Part shown: one piece after another, positions 46,373 to 57,638 of the stretch
How positions within the stretch are numbered: position 1 is the first letter of the stretch
Layout: each line of letters starts with the position of its first letter
Assembly (NCBI GenBank): GCA_029204225.1
Contig: CM055094.1
Coordinates: forward strand, 9,281,234 to 9,345,233
Source: Diphasiastrum complanatum
Lineage: Eukaryota; Streptophyta; Lycopodiopsida; Lycopodiales; Lycopodiaceae
Reading direction: 5' to 3'
Length of the DNA stretch: 64,000 nucleotides
The notes under the pieces: model-generated
Told to the model about the DNA's origin: nothing
What the model saw: only the letters and a program-made list of their open reading frames with translations
Database searches by the model: none
Translations under genes and position numbers: made by a program

Positions 46373-47879
46373 GACCCCTTGATGGCAATTTTATTTCAGC
46401 TAACACCTACAAATGTTCTAAACTTCTCAAACTTATCTTTACTTAGTGGTTTAGTAAAGATATCAGCAATCTAATTGTTGTTGTCAAAATATGTTAGCTC
46501 AATCTCTCCACTGTGCACTTTCTCTCATATAAAGTGCTAGTCCACCTCCATATGCTTTGTTCGTGCATGGTAGACTAGATTTCTTGCAAGCTGAATGCAG
46601 CTTTGGTTATCACAACGTAACAATGTAGGTCCTACTTAAGCTACTCAGCTTTGGTAGATGATAAAGAAATAGGGGGCTGCTTCTTGCAACACCAAGATAT
46701 AGCCCCTAAACCTAGGCTAAAGCAACAGCCCATCGTTGATCTTTGATCATATTTATCACTTGTCCAATCAAAATCTGAATAACCCTCCAGCTGGCTGAAG
46801 GTCACCATCATTAGCATATCCAATCCCATAGGCCATAGTCCCTCTCACATAAAGTAGGGTCTGCTTGGCTGCCTATCTGGGTAGTAAGGGAAATCAGGCT
46901 TCCCACTAATTGACAGTAGAGAGTCTCATCTGCAAATGAACGACCATCTTGCTTGTTGCTTGCATCCATGAGTGTGCTAATTGGCTTGCTCTCTTGCATA
47001 TTAATCTCTTAAATATTTTACGTGCATACTTTGCCTGAGAGATAAAAAGGCAACGCTTCCCTTTCCAAACCTCAACTTTTAGGCAATAGTGCAACAAACC
47101 CAAACCTTTCATCTCAAACTCAAAAGAAAGATTTTTCTTAACACAAGCAATATTCCTGTGAGAATAAGTCATCCACATAGAGCACAACAACAACAAACTC
47201 TTCACCTTCCTTGAAGACATACAAATTGCAATCAGACTTACTCTTCTCAAACCCTTGCTTTGCAAAGTACTTGTCAATTCAGCTATGCCTAGCGCTTGGC
47301 ACCTGTTTGAGCCCATAGAAGGCTTTTCTAAGCCTGCAAGCTCTTTGCATGTTATCACAAACCCATGTGGTTGCTCCATATAAATCTTCTCCTAGAGTTG
47401 CCCGTTAAGAAAGGCACTCTTGACATCCATTTGATGGACATCCCAATCAAAGTATGAGGCTAAGGCCAATGCGGTCCTGATAGATGTCTTAGTGATAGGT
47501 CCCATCATAGTCTAGCCCCTCTTGTTGGGCGTAGCCTTTCGCCACCAACCTCGCAATGTACTTGTCCATTGTTCCATTGGCATGAAACTTGATCTTATTG
47601 ACCCACTTGCAACCTACTGGTTGCTTCCCTTCTGGCAATATAGCGAGCTCCATGTGTCACTCTTCACAATGGAGTCATACTCCTCCTGCTTGGCTTGTTG
47701 CCATACCTTTTCCTTCACGACTTCGTGAAAGAACTACGGCTCGTCTACTTCCACAATTGTGGACATAAGGGCAAAGTTAGTCTCTTGTCTCTCATGAGAC
47801 CTCAGAGATCTTCTGGCACCCTGTTCACTGCTCTCTCCTCCTTCCATCATGTGTCCCTCTTTGATTGTTTCCCAATACC

Positions 47880-49080
47880 TGTTATGAGACCGTAACTATA
47901 CCGACCCAACAGTACTTGCAGGTGCAGCTAACCACCAGAGGTTAGAGGACAGTGTGAGTCAATGGCATGCATGCATACCATGCAGTAGGTATGAGGCCAG
48001 TAATGCCCATGCAAACACATGCATGACAATTGGGGGCCATGCAGTCCTTCAGCAGTGGACTGGGACTCCTCATGCATCGATAACCCATGCATGCAGCATG
48101 AATGGTGGTTGTCCGTAGCAACTACCACCTAGCGAATGCAAACTCACACTAGGCTTGGAGGGGCATTCTATAAGAGGATGCATAGGCTGGGCGGATCAGA
48201 CTAGCTTTGCCTTCCTGCGGTTATGTTGTTCCTAACACTAGTATCAGTTAGTGACCTAGTCAATAAGACTCACTCAAGTCTTTTAGAAAGACTTCAAACC
48301 TCTCACTTTCAATGGTGGGGAGAAAATAAATAATGAAAATACTGACATGCAAGCAAAAAAAAAAAGTTCAAATTAGTAAACCAGATTTCCTTGCAAGTTT
48401 AATTGATTGGATTAGTTTTGAAGTGTTGAAAGAAAATAGTCTTTCTTTGAAAATTTCAAGTATCTGGTTTACATTCTTAAAAGCATTTTGTTTCGATTTG
48501 TTCAAAGCTGAATGCAACTAGTTTGTAAACCTGTTTGCATGTTTCATATGTTGGATTGGCAACTTAAGAAGATCAGATAAGTTACTCAGGAGTAGCGTCT
48601 CGCAGGTTAACCATTTTACAACATCTTAGAATGGTTTACTAGATCAATCATTTCTATGTAAGTTAAAGAAGTTCAATCAGTCTCCTGAATTGATAAAATC
48701 CAGAAAACTTTAATATTATCATTTATTTCTTAGTACAAAGAGTTGTACATAGGTTGAGAAAGTGCAATATTTTACCTAAATCCATAAGGATCAGCAAGTA
48801 AAGTAAAGAGATATGGGATTATGGGTCAGTTACCTTCATTAATATCTCATGAGTAGGCCTTAATATGACTCAGAAGACAAGCCAAGGATATTGTGAGTTA
48901 CAGTGAAAGCTTTCATTGACGCTTCGGCAACTCAAACGATTCCCAAGGCTAGGTCTGGGATCATATTTTGGCAACAAGCCAAAGCTACAGCCATTTGAGC
49001 TTATTGTCTAACAAAAAATCTAATAACCATCAAGTCATGTCATCTCTTTAGATGGGATTAGCATGCACTCAAATGGTCAC
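47880..49080 (+). mobile_element. Deleted Ty3/gypsy remnant nested in copia B
   Basis: An LTR of 358 bp (47880-48237) begins TGTTATGAGACCGTAAC and ends GTTGTTCCTAACA. The primer-site-like CTAGTATCAGTTAGTGACC follows. Sequence near 48277-48340 (AGACTTCAAACCTCTCACTT, CAATGGTGGGGAG) parallels the Gag of gypsy C (KDLKPPTFNGEE). At the far end GTCATCTCTTTAGATGGGAT parallels the RT block HIISSDGI of gypsy C. The middle and 3' LTR are missing. It splits copia B between the sequences CCCAATACC and TCATCCGTGG, which are close together in copia A. Confidence 0.8.
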
Positions 49081-49697
49081 TCATCCGTGGAATCAATCAA
49101 GGGTAGGAACTCAGTAGTTCCATCTTTCTCTCGCTCCTATACTTTGGGTGAATGCTCTTCGACAAAGATGACGTTTAGGATCTTCCTGTTCTCGAGATCA
49201 TACAACACATAGGCTTTTTCATCTTCGCTATACCCAAGGAAGATACTCACAGATTTTGCATCAAGTTTCTTCTACAAGCGTTAGGTATGTGTGCATATGT
49301 TGTGCACCCAAATACTCGAAAGCTGCCCCACCTTGGGCTATACGCTTCTTCAAGCGTGATTCCTTCAACCGCTTTGGCTGGGCTTCTATTCAATAGAAAA
49401 ACAGTAGTTGCGATCTGCCCAAAAAAAATTCGACAACCCCTTTGCCTCCTCGCACACTCAACTTTAGACCAGTTTTTCCGCTCGTCCACGCCGTTCTGCT
49501 GCAGTGTACATGGAGCGGCAAACTGTCTCTTTCTCCCACATGCCTTGCAAAGGTCTTTGAACTCATCAAAAATGTACTTGCCACCGGCAACTGACCTGAG
49601 AGTCTTTATCTTCTTTCCTATGTGATTCTCCGCCAAATCTTTCCATTGTTTAAAGTACTTGAACGCTTCAGATTTTTGTCTAAGAAAATAGACCTAC

Positions 49698-50205
49698 ACT
49701 ATCATGCCCACGTTCGGACTGATCTTGGATTATTATCCTATAAGGAAGTTAGTATGCCTACCTCAACACGTAAATTAATTATGATTATGAAGGGTTGGGG
49801 CCCTCATGGATTTATGGTCATAATTAATGGTTAGAGGCCTAAAACTCAAGATGGTGGATTTGTATGGGTCTAACAATGACTCATAGGAGGAGTGGACGAG
49901 GTGGCCCAGTTAGGCTGCTAATGTGTCCAGTGAGCTATCACAGTGCAGTACTAGTGGTGCATGGGCCTTGGAGGGTATAAGTATACCCATTGGGCTCTCA
50001 CTAGTGTATGCTTGATTTTGGTGATAGTAGCTACTTGCTGCTGGTGTGACTCCTCTCTCCTTTTGAGTGATTGATCCATAGCTTGGGGGCTAGATCCAAT
50101 CGATCTAGGTTTGGCTGGGTTGGTTTATCTACCATCCGATTCCCTATTGTTTCCTTGTTGCGGTTTGCCTAGGATTTGAATCCGTGGTTGAGGACTTGAA
50201 ACACA
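49698..50205. mobile_element. Solo-LTR-like insert in copia B
   Basis: About 500 bp that breaks the copia integrase/linker region. The host side before it reads AGACCTACAC and after it ACACCTTCTG, giving a 4-base repeat ACAC as possible target duplication. The insert begins TATCATGCCCACG, perhaps a decayed TGTCATG start. A TATAAGTATACCC-like box lies at 49976. There is no coding content. Solo LTR is the simplest reading. Confidence 0.45.
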
Positions 50206-51947
50206 CCTTCTGTGAGAAGTCATCTACGAAGGTCATGAAATAATACGAACGGCTATGTAAACCTTGTAAAGACCCCCTTCTTGCATTCCCTTGGCTACCA
50301 CCTTGAAACTTTGATCTTTGTCTTTTACCAAACAGGTAGATTCATCAAACTCCACCAGCAATGGCACCAACAGAAAGCAAGTTCTTGGCCAACCCCAGTA
50401 TATGCAACACACTCTTGGTTACCTTCACCTCACTGGAAGTGTGCCTTTGCCCCTCACCTCATGTGTAGAGTTGTCTCCAAGGCAAACTTACTAACCGTCA
50501 CCGGTCTCCTCAAGGTGTTGAACCAATGTCTATGAGGCATCATGTGCTTCAAGGCTCCATAATCAATGTACCGTCCACCAAACGTGGATTTTGATGATAG
50601 GGCTGCGATCAAGTCCATTAGATTGCTCCTCTCCTACAACTTTATCAACAAAGTGACCCTTTGCCCTTCTTTTGATCACTTTGCTTCTTTCGGCATTCAA
50701 AAGTGTAATGCCCATACTTGCCACAATAGATGCAGTTGCCCTTCCTCTTGGGTGTAGATGAGGAATTGGTGCTTGTCTCCTCTCCAATCTGCAACTTGGA
50801 CACTTGCTGCTCCAAGTTTTGCTTTGAGCTCTTCCCTTGCCTTTGCCTTTCTTCTGAAAGTTTTGCTTCTTCTTAGAAGCAAATGCATGTCCTACATTAT
50901 CTTCCCTTTCATTAAAATTCTTCCTTCTCATCTCCTCCTGTAAAAGAAGACCACATAACTTCCCAAAGGTTGGGAGTTTCCCCTCAGCAGAAAGGGTCAT
51001 CACATAGTCTTGATAGTTAAATGACAAACTATTCAAGACTATGGAAACAATACTCCCATCACTTATTGTCTCTCCCACTCAAGCAAGTTGGTCCATAAGA
51101 TCCTTGACCTTTGTGATGTGTTCATTGATTGTTGCACCTTGAGAGCATGTAACTTGTTTTGCAAGTAAATGAGCCTGGCTGAATCCGTTGTTTCAAACAT
51201 AGACTTAAGAATGCCCCAAGCTTCCATTGCATCCCTTGCATTACACATCTGAGGAATAATGTTGTCTTCGACATAAAGATTGATCACCCTATGAGCCTTC
51301 TGAGCCTTCTAATGTAGTCCTTCAATTCAGGTTCAAATGTAGGTACAAGCTCTCTACCTTTAACTACCTCCCAACAATTCTTGTCCATCAAGATGTTAGA
51401 CATCTTGAACTTCCACACCATGTAGTTAATGCCATCAAGTCAGCTTGATTCACCCAACAGACTTTCTCCAAGATTAGCCATGTTCAAATCTTTGCTCAAA
51501 CAGAAGCTCTTGAAAGGAATCATAAAAGAAACAACTTCCAGCAACTAGGGTTTCACCCAAAACTAAGTTATGAAGCCACTTCAAGGCAACCCTTCAGCTC
51601 CTACGTTTGACTTCGCCACTTGGTATGGCCTTGATAGCACAAGCACTTAACCCCACTGGATCAAAAACCAAAAGCCCCTATAGAAAGTGCGCCCTACTTT
51701 TGTGTAAGCTCCTCCAAAAAGTCTTCCCAAAACCCAGACAGAACTAGAAAGTTTTTGGATCATCACACTCTCCTTGCCAACAACTCTCCAACAGTGCAAG
51801 ACTCAACCTTATCTACCTCCTATAGATCAAAAGCGCCCTCCTACAAGGTTTAGATGATTCAAGAAGATCGGAATCTTCTCCAAAAATTAAGCATTGAAGT
51901 TTCTCTCACTCTCAGACTCACAGCCTAGACAACCTACTCTGATACCA

Positions 51948-52206
51948 TGATGACCTAGCTGATGGAGTATCTTAACCACGATACTAGATCAACCAAAAAA
52001 GATTGAGAAACTTAGCTATGGAAAACATCAATTATGAGGCAAGCACCTAGGTGTCAACCATATGAGTGAGCTACTTAAACAAGTTCTTTAAGTTACAAAA
52101 AGGGAGTTCCATCTATGTAACTAATAACATGCCCCATGAGTAATGTACAACTTATAACAACATCAGTGCTTAGCCAAAGGGGTAAAATAGGCATTACTCT
52201 TCAACA
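51948..52206 (-). repeat. Copia B 5' LTR
   Basis: 259 bp, ends TG...CA. Similar to the copia A LTR (shared ACATGCCCCATGA and GGCATTACTCTTCAACA), but shortened by internal deletions. Confidence 0.85.
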
Positions 52207-52679
52207 AGGTCCTCTCATGATGTCATAAACTCAACTCGCGTGGAAAAGTTGAAAGTGAGCACACGATCATCCTAGTAGCTATACACAGTTGAGATGGCTA
52301 ATGGAAAGGGCGGGAGTACAAGAGTTGTGGGCATTCCATTAACTAACTATTCAAAGTTTCATAGAAGAGTTGATTTTCTTTGAGATAACGAGTTTGGCAG
52401 ATTTGATAATGCGTTGGGAATGTGTTGGAAATCGGGGTAAAAGCCCTTAGCTAGACCTTGAGATAAGGAGACAGTTTCCAGACGTGTTTATTTATGATAG
52501 ATATGTCATTGAAATACCTCTTGGTAGAAACCTTGAACATGAAATTGAGTTGATTTTTGTATCTAGTCTTGTCTTGACATTTGGATCTAGATTTTCGAGG
52601 CTTAAACAAGAGCACTATTAAGCATCAATACCCTATGCCACATTGTTGGACACCTTGCATGGACTTGAAGAGTTGATAC
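52207..52679. other. No recognisable gene
   Basis: Sequence between copia B and a gypsy RT scrap. It may be part of the same old gypsy element, but no motif was seen. Confidence 0.35.
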
Positions 52680-52910
52680 CATCATTAGAGTTTGTGAAGA
52701 GGATGTGCACAAGCCTGCCTTCTAAACTCAATTTAGTCACTTTCAGTTTCTTGAGATGCCATTTGGATTGATCAATGCCCCAACAACATTATGATATTGA
52801 TGAACAATGTGCTCAGATCATATATGAGTGGGTTAGTAGTGAAATTTATTGATAGTATCCTGACTTATAGTGTAGAATAAGCTCATAATGAGGAGCTTTG
52901 ATGTTGAGGA
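52680..52910 (+). pseudogene. Ty3/gypsy reverse transcriptase scrap
   Basis: In broken frames it reads HFQFLEMPFGLINAPTT, then NNVLRSYMSGLVVKFID and ILTYSVE. MPFGLINAPTTF and the FLDD-like VKFID-SIL match gypsy RT. The second Asp of the catalytic pair is lost. No other element part was recognised nearby. Confidence 0.7.
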
Positions 52911-53245
52911 GCCTACTAGTACAAGTCTATATCTTTACCTAACATGTTAAAAAAGTCAACATTTCAGCATAAAACATCTTTCCTCAATAACAATAAAGAA
53001 AGCTTTGAAATTAAATAGTGCATTGCATGAAACTAATCAAAAAAAAATTATTTGATCACGAAAGTCCATTTATGGCAATGAGGTGATATAGCTTTTAAAG
53101 TTTGGTTAACAATCGATGGACATGGCACGTATAAATCACATTGTACACAAAAAGGTAATTGAATCTCCTAACAATGACAAAATAGTGAATTGCTTAACTA
53201 CAACCACCACACAAAGAGCACTTTCATTGACAATGACAACCGAAC

Positions 53246-53487
53246 CTCAAGCACGGACTTTGCTTGTATAGGAGTATCCCAAAGGCCAGTGCGCTCATTC
53301 TTGGCATACATGCCACCATGTGTCCATTCTTTTCCAAATGGTACGTAGAACACAAGCCATCCTTGTGAACGTGCCCACATTACAAGCATCGCAAGAGTAA
53401 CACTCTTTCCACTACCAACTGGACCATCCAATACATAATGTTTTCGTGGTTCAAGAGCTGCAAGCCAAGTCAGAAAATCTAAGTAGC
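53246..53487 (-). CDS. DAP3: mS29/DAP3 mitoribosomal protein, P-loop exon
   Basis: This is an internal exon of the nuclear gene for mitochondrial small-subunit ribosomal protein S29 (DAP3 family), a P-loop nucleotide-binding protein of the mitoribosome. The sequence reads AALEPRKHYVLDGPVGSGKS, then LAMLVMWARSQGWLVFYVP, GKEWTHGG and TGLWDTPIQAKSVLE, which follow the known family order. The Walker A motif GPVGSGKS is intact. The acceptor TTCTTTTAAG precedes the exon and the donor GAG/GTTCGG follows it, leaving 2 nt plus 80 codons (phase 0 exit). The exon continues upstream of the first in-frame methionine, so that methionine is not the start. The N-terminal exons, including the mitochondrial targeting sequence, were not found and probably lie beyond the window. 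Confidence 0.88.
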
Positions 53488-53489
53488 CT

Positions 53490-56025
53490 TAAAAGAACTT
53501 GAAGTTGGACACTAAAGAACAATATTATGCTTCAATAGTCTTCTCCTTCATGGCTCTATCTTCATTTGATAAGTCATTCAAAGAGCATAACGTCACATGT
53601 TTTCAGGTTCAACAAATGGATGAGTTGAACAAGATAATGCCTAAAAGGGAGACGAGTTGTAGTAACCTCCATGTTTGTCATCAAGAGCTAGAAAGTGGTA
53701 ACATGAGAACAGATGGGCAAAGTTTTGCCCCAAAAAAAGCAAATAACATTCCTTCTAAGGGATCGTAACAACAAATAATAACCCCCTCCCCATCAAGTTA
53801 AATTGGAAGATTTTTGGGTAATATTCTAAGTTGAACGAGCTATTTACATCATGTGGCTATCTAGACCATATGGTGCAAGAATAAGGAGAAGCCATGGAAA
53901 CAATGATATAGAATTCAAGTAACAAAAAATATTAGCCAACAAGCATTGCTTATGTCTCATCAAATACCATTTCCCACCAAGTAAACCATAAACGGAGTAT
54001 AGAAAACAAGCGTCACATCAACACATTGTAGTGAAATTTTCAAAATTGAAAAACTTTACTAAAACACAAACTTTTCCCCATTCAATACGTGTACGATTGT
54101 CACACAAATAATATGTCAACACACTTTCGCAAGCCAACTCACTCCAACATGGAATCAAAAAAGCAATTACATATATTAGCTATCATCCAAATCCACATGC
54201 AAAAGACTAGAGAAGGAACAGCTGCAAATAGTTCAGAGAACAAAATCGTCATAACAACCATCCTAGAGAGATATAGATCTATAGAAGGAAGACAAAGGCA
54301 ATCCTGTTAATCTTTTCTCCCAAAACACACTTGTACCTAAAGGCTATGATCTTTCTCTAGAAAACGAAGGCTGGAAAACAACCTGCTCACTAGAGATGCT
54401 AGAGAAGACAACAAACATCTCATGCGTTTCATTTTTCTCTCCAAAGTCTACCTCAAGAGAAACACCCAACAAGTAATAGGAATGTGTGTCTCTCCTTTTC
54501 ACACCTCTCTAGATATAGGAAAATTGTAGGATCCAATGTTTAGGCAAATTTTTGAGGTAGGTTGACTTGAGGAGGTAGGTTCTATGCCAAAAAATAGCTC
54601 TGATTTAGCTTTTCTGTACACAATTCCATGCATGCAGGAAGCTCAATGTGGTCCAATTGATTGTACACCCAAGATCATGGTCCTAACCAGAATATACACC
54701 CAAGTCCTAACCAGACCATACGCCCAAGCCATTTTATGTTAATTAACTTAGAATAGTACTATTCTTATATTCTTAATACAATCAAATACTCATAACTAGA
54801 CAACTGACTAAGTTCCACAACCATGGTTCATTGATTACAAATTACGAAAGCTACTAACCAAAGAATCTTTCGTCTGTATTCCTACTTTCTTAGCAAAACA
54901 ATACATGATCAACCAACTAACCATGGTTCATTCATGTCATAGAAGTAAATAGGCATGAATGTTCTATGCAGGAGTCCTTTGTCTATCCAAGCAAATTGTC
55001 GATTTAAGCTAGAGAGCAAACAATCGTTTGTATGTGCTCTACACCTTGCCAAGAATGCAAAATCCTGCTTACATCACAATACAAATTACTTAAATATATC
55101 ATGCATTCATGTAACTACCAACAACATCCATGGGGACAAATGCCATCATCAACATATGTCTACAGAAATTGCCACAAACTAATAGTGCTATAGTTAAAAC
55201 AATTTGGGTTGACTGGTCAAAAAAGCCAAGACCATAAAAACATCTTGCCTCCCATCTAGGTCTTATCATTTACTCACACTTTGGCCATTTCCTCAATATT
55301 AAACTCTAGACCAATTCACCTTAATCCATGGCCAATTGTGGTTGTTATATATGTCAACTTGGTACTAACATGATCCCCTTTTTATGAAAAATAACATGAT
55401 TAAAATACAATGGTGTGCATTAAAAATAAGGTTCCAAGCTCATTTTAACCTTGATTCAAAACTAGTATAAAGCTCCGCCGTGCTATTTTGGCTATCATGG
55501 AACTCATACTTTTCCAATATGACCATCCACAATACACGCTGTTCAAAGCCAAGAAGACCTAAACATGGTCGCAATCTATGATAACACAAATACATCAAGC
55601 TACATGCATGTGAATGAAAAAGAGTAACAACTCAATCTACAATAGCCTACAAGGAGCCAATTAATTTACTATAGCTGCACTTAGGGCCAAGTAATCTCCG
55701 TGTGGCCCATCCTCATTCAAAACTTAATCAATAAGTAATGAAAATCACATCAAATAGGAGCCTCCAGATCTAGAGAGATATTGAGTCAATGTTTTCATGC
55801 ATGTCTCGACATTCTATAGCTACTCCCACATTCAAAAAAATGATTGATAAGTATATAAATCTGCCCAAGCACGCTTGGAAATAAAGAAGAGACCGTTAAT
55901 TTGAAGTACTAGGCATAATCTTGCTCTTCATTGTTGACGAAAAATAAAATAAATGTGCTACAAGCACTTGGCAGCCTAGCTCAAGAAGCCATAGTTCTAT
56001 CGTGTCATGGATAAAAAAAAATTCT
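53490..56025. other. About 2.5 kb with no recognisable gene
   Basis: Probably intron 5' of the mS29 P-loop exon. Only short frames; I looked for the N-terminal mS29 exons on the minus strand and found none. Confidence 0.45.
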
Positions 56026-56029
56026 TGAC

Positions 56030-56680
56030 ACAAATTGTTGGCCCACAAACTTTCCCTAAACTGCTTCCTACTATGTGAGCTTCTTTCCTTACCGCAGTCA
56101 CCGAGTTCCTCATCTCAATGCACGACGTTGGCAGAGCCAATATCCTCTAGTGTCTCAGATCTGCTTATGAATCTAAGATTGTCACAGGCCGCCCTTAGGT
56201 GTCTGGTGAGCAAGAGCTCTCTATTGTGGGGGTCCTATAACTAGCATTACAAGTCGCAACACTAGTCATGGCCTCTCTAGATAAGGTGGTGCTGGCAATG
56301 GTGAAAGGCAGGTTATGACCATAGAACGTATGTGCCACAGCCCTATCAAAGTTGGTATTCCTCATGAAATGAGCCAAGGTCTATGGCCTAGATCTGGAAG
56401 GCCTCAATGGCTATTGGAACGCAGCTCAAGGGTGGGGAAGGCTCATGGACAACAAAGGACCACTCGTGGTGGGATGCTCAATAGCATCAACTCTAGTGGA
56501 AGGGGTATCAATGGAGGGGGCAATGGAGAAGGGATGTGGATCGACAAGCTTGTACTGCTCGAAGATGGCATACTTGGGGATGTAGACATGAGAAATTGAA
56601 GTGTAATTTGGTCCAAACTCTTGTCTATAACATCTATAACACAACTTATGTCATCAAAGTAACAATTGGTTTTTGCCAAG
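56030..56680 (-). pseudogene. hAT-like transposase relic (copy H4)
   Basis: On the minus strand (56377-56195) it reads HFMRNTNFDRAVAHTFYGHN, then LPFTIASTTLSREAMT and SYRTPTIESS. This matches the helix before DUF659, where copies H1, H2 and H3 have LIYEMNLPFAITD, NLPFHLAAA and LFYECGIPFVVAD. A Pro/Ser-rich linker (IHIPSPLPPPLIPLPLEL) lies upstream in another frame. No BED finger or DUF659 catalytic part was found. Frames are badly broken. Confidence 0.55.
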
Positions 56681-56875
56681 AGGGGGTTACCAACTATATT
56701 GAGCTAACTATTTCGATTAGCCTTCCCCCCCTAAATTGCATGCACATACAAAAATGTCGAGTCACTATAGATCATAAGTAAATTTTTTGGTAACTAAGTT
56801 TCAGTAAGATGCCAGCAGGTTGAATTTGTTCGGCCAAATATCAAAGATATTTTGTTACATTGTCCAACCTGTGTT

Positions 56876-57015
56876 GCAGCGGATCGCGATCCGGAAGAAT
56901 TTCGATCCGGATCGCTCGCGTTCCGGGACCAGAAACGTTGTCCCGGAACGCGAAAAAAAAAATTTAAATTTTTTTATGTGGGCCGCGAGCAAGCAGCCCG
57001 CGGCCCACATAAAAA
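56876..57015. repeat. Palindromic and hairpin-rich 5' end of hAT-like copy H3
   Basis: In 140 bp there are two perfect palindromes: CGGATCGCGATCCG (56880-56893) and CGATCCGGATCG (56903-56914). A 13-bp perfect stem follows, CGCGTTCCGGGAC with its complement (56917-56929, 56940-56952). Last is a 17-bp perfect stem, TTTTTATGTGGGCCGCG with its complement (56971-56987, 56999-57015). It lies about 620 bp before the transposase start. The terminus is probably CAGCGGATC at about 56877. Confidence 0.8.
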
Positions 57016-57638
57016 CAATTGGCTTCTGAGAGTTGGAGAGTGCGAGAGAGCAAGGATGAGGAGGTGATGGTGGATTGTGGGCAACGTGGGGCATCAATCC
57101 GTGCGTGATCAAGATGGTGGAAGCGACGAGGTGGTGGCATTTGTCTCCACAATGATTTTAGGTAAGTTTTGACTTCAAACCTTGGTAGCTCATAGAATGA
57201 GCTGTAGGCAACGTAATGAAGTGGTTTTTGGTTTCAAATCAGTTGTATTGAATCCCACAGAGATGCTCATGCTGTTAGTTTTTCCCATTTTTGCTTGTAT
57301 CAAAAGATATGAATCTCATGCCCCTTTTCCATGTGTTTTTGACTCTTTTTGCAAACTAGCTTATAATCATCTGATTGAGGTGCAATTTTAGGCTAAACTG
57401 TGTTTCTTCCTGCCCTCAAACATGCTTGTGCTGTTAGTTTCAGTTTTTATCGCTTCTAGAGAAGGTTTTCGGTGGCATGCCCAAATCACATGCGTTTTAA
57501 GGTTTAGGGTTGATATTCGCATCAATCTGAATGTTGTTGCTACCAACAGAATATTGACACGTGATTCTTTGCTTCCTCTTTTGCAGGTCTGATACATTGG
57601 CTGAGTCACACGATCTGATGCATTGACAGAATCACACG

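Larger units (their letters stand above)
46380..51481 (-). pseudogene. Copia B Gag-Pol remains
   Basis: From the upper end, on the minus strand: Gag (INLYVEDNIIPQMCNA, AWGILKSMFETTDSAR), SFNYQDYVMTLSAE, protease-proximal region, integrase (NHIGKKIKTLRS near 49625, APCTLQQNGVDERKNW near 49490), linker (49081-49300), RT (47880-46900 with SQAKYARK and KPISTLMDASNK) and RNase H (GYSDFDWTSDKYDQRSTMGC). Stops, frameshifts and deletions are spread throughout. Where copia A has premature stops in Gag (28102) and after the integrase (26389), this copy keeps the Trp and Arg codons. It is thus informative about the ancestral sequence. Confidence 0.88.
46250..52206 (-). mobile_element. Degenerate Ty1/copia element (copia B) with nested inserts
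   Basis: An older relative of copia A on the minus strand. The 5' LTR is 51948-52206, with primer site TGGTATCAGAG at 51947-51937. Gag starts at 51481. The 3' LTR is only partly recognisable and ends TTCAACA at 46372. The interior matches copia A throughout but is interrupted by a gypsy remnant (47880-49080) and a solo-LTR-like insert (49698-50205). Many small deletions and stops show greater age than copia A. Confidence 0.85.

Noticed and set aside
53198-53431. Start of the mS29 protein at the first Met of the P-loop exon
   Set aside because: Conserved sequence (FLTWLAALEPRKHYVL) continues upstream in frame to a splice acceptor at 53488, so this Met is internal.
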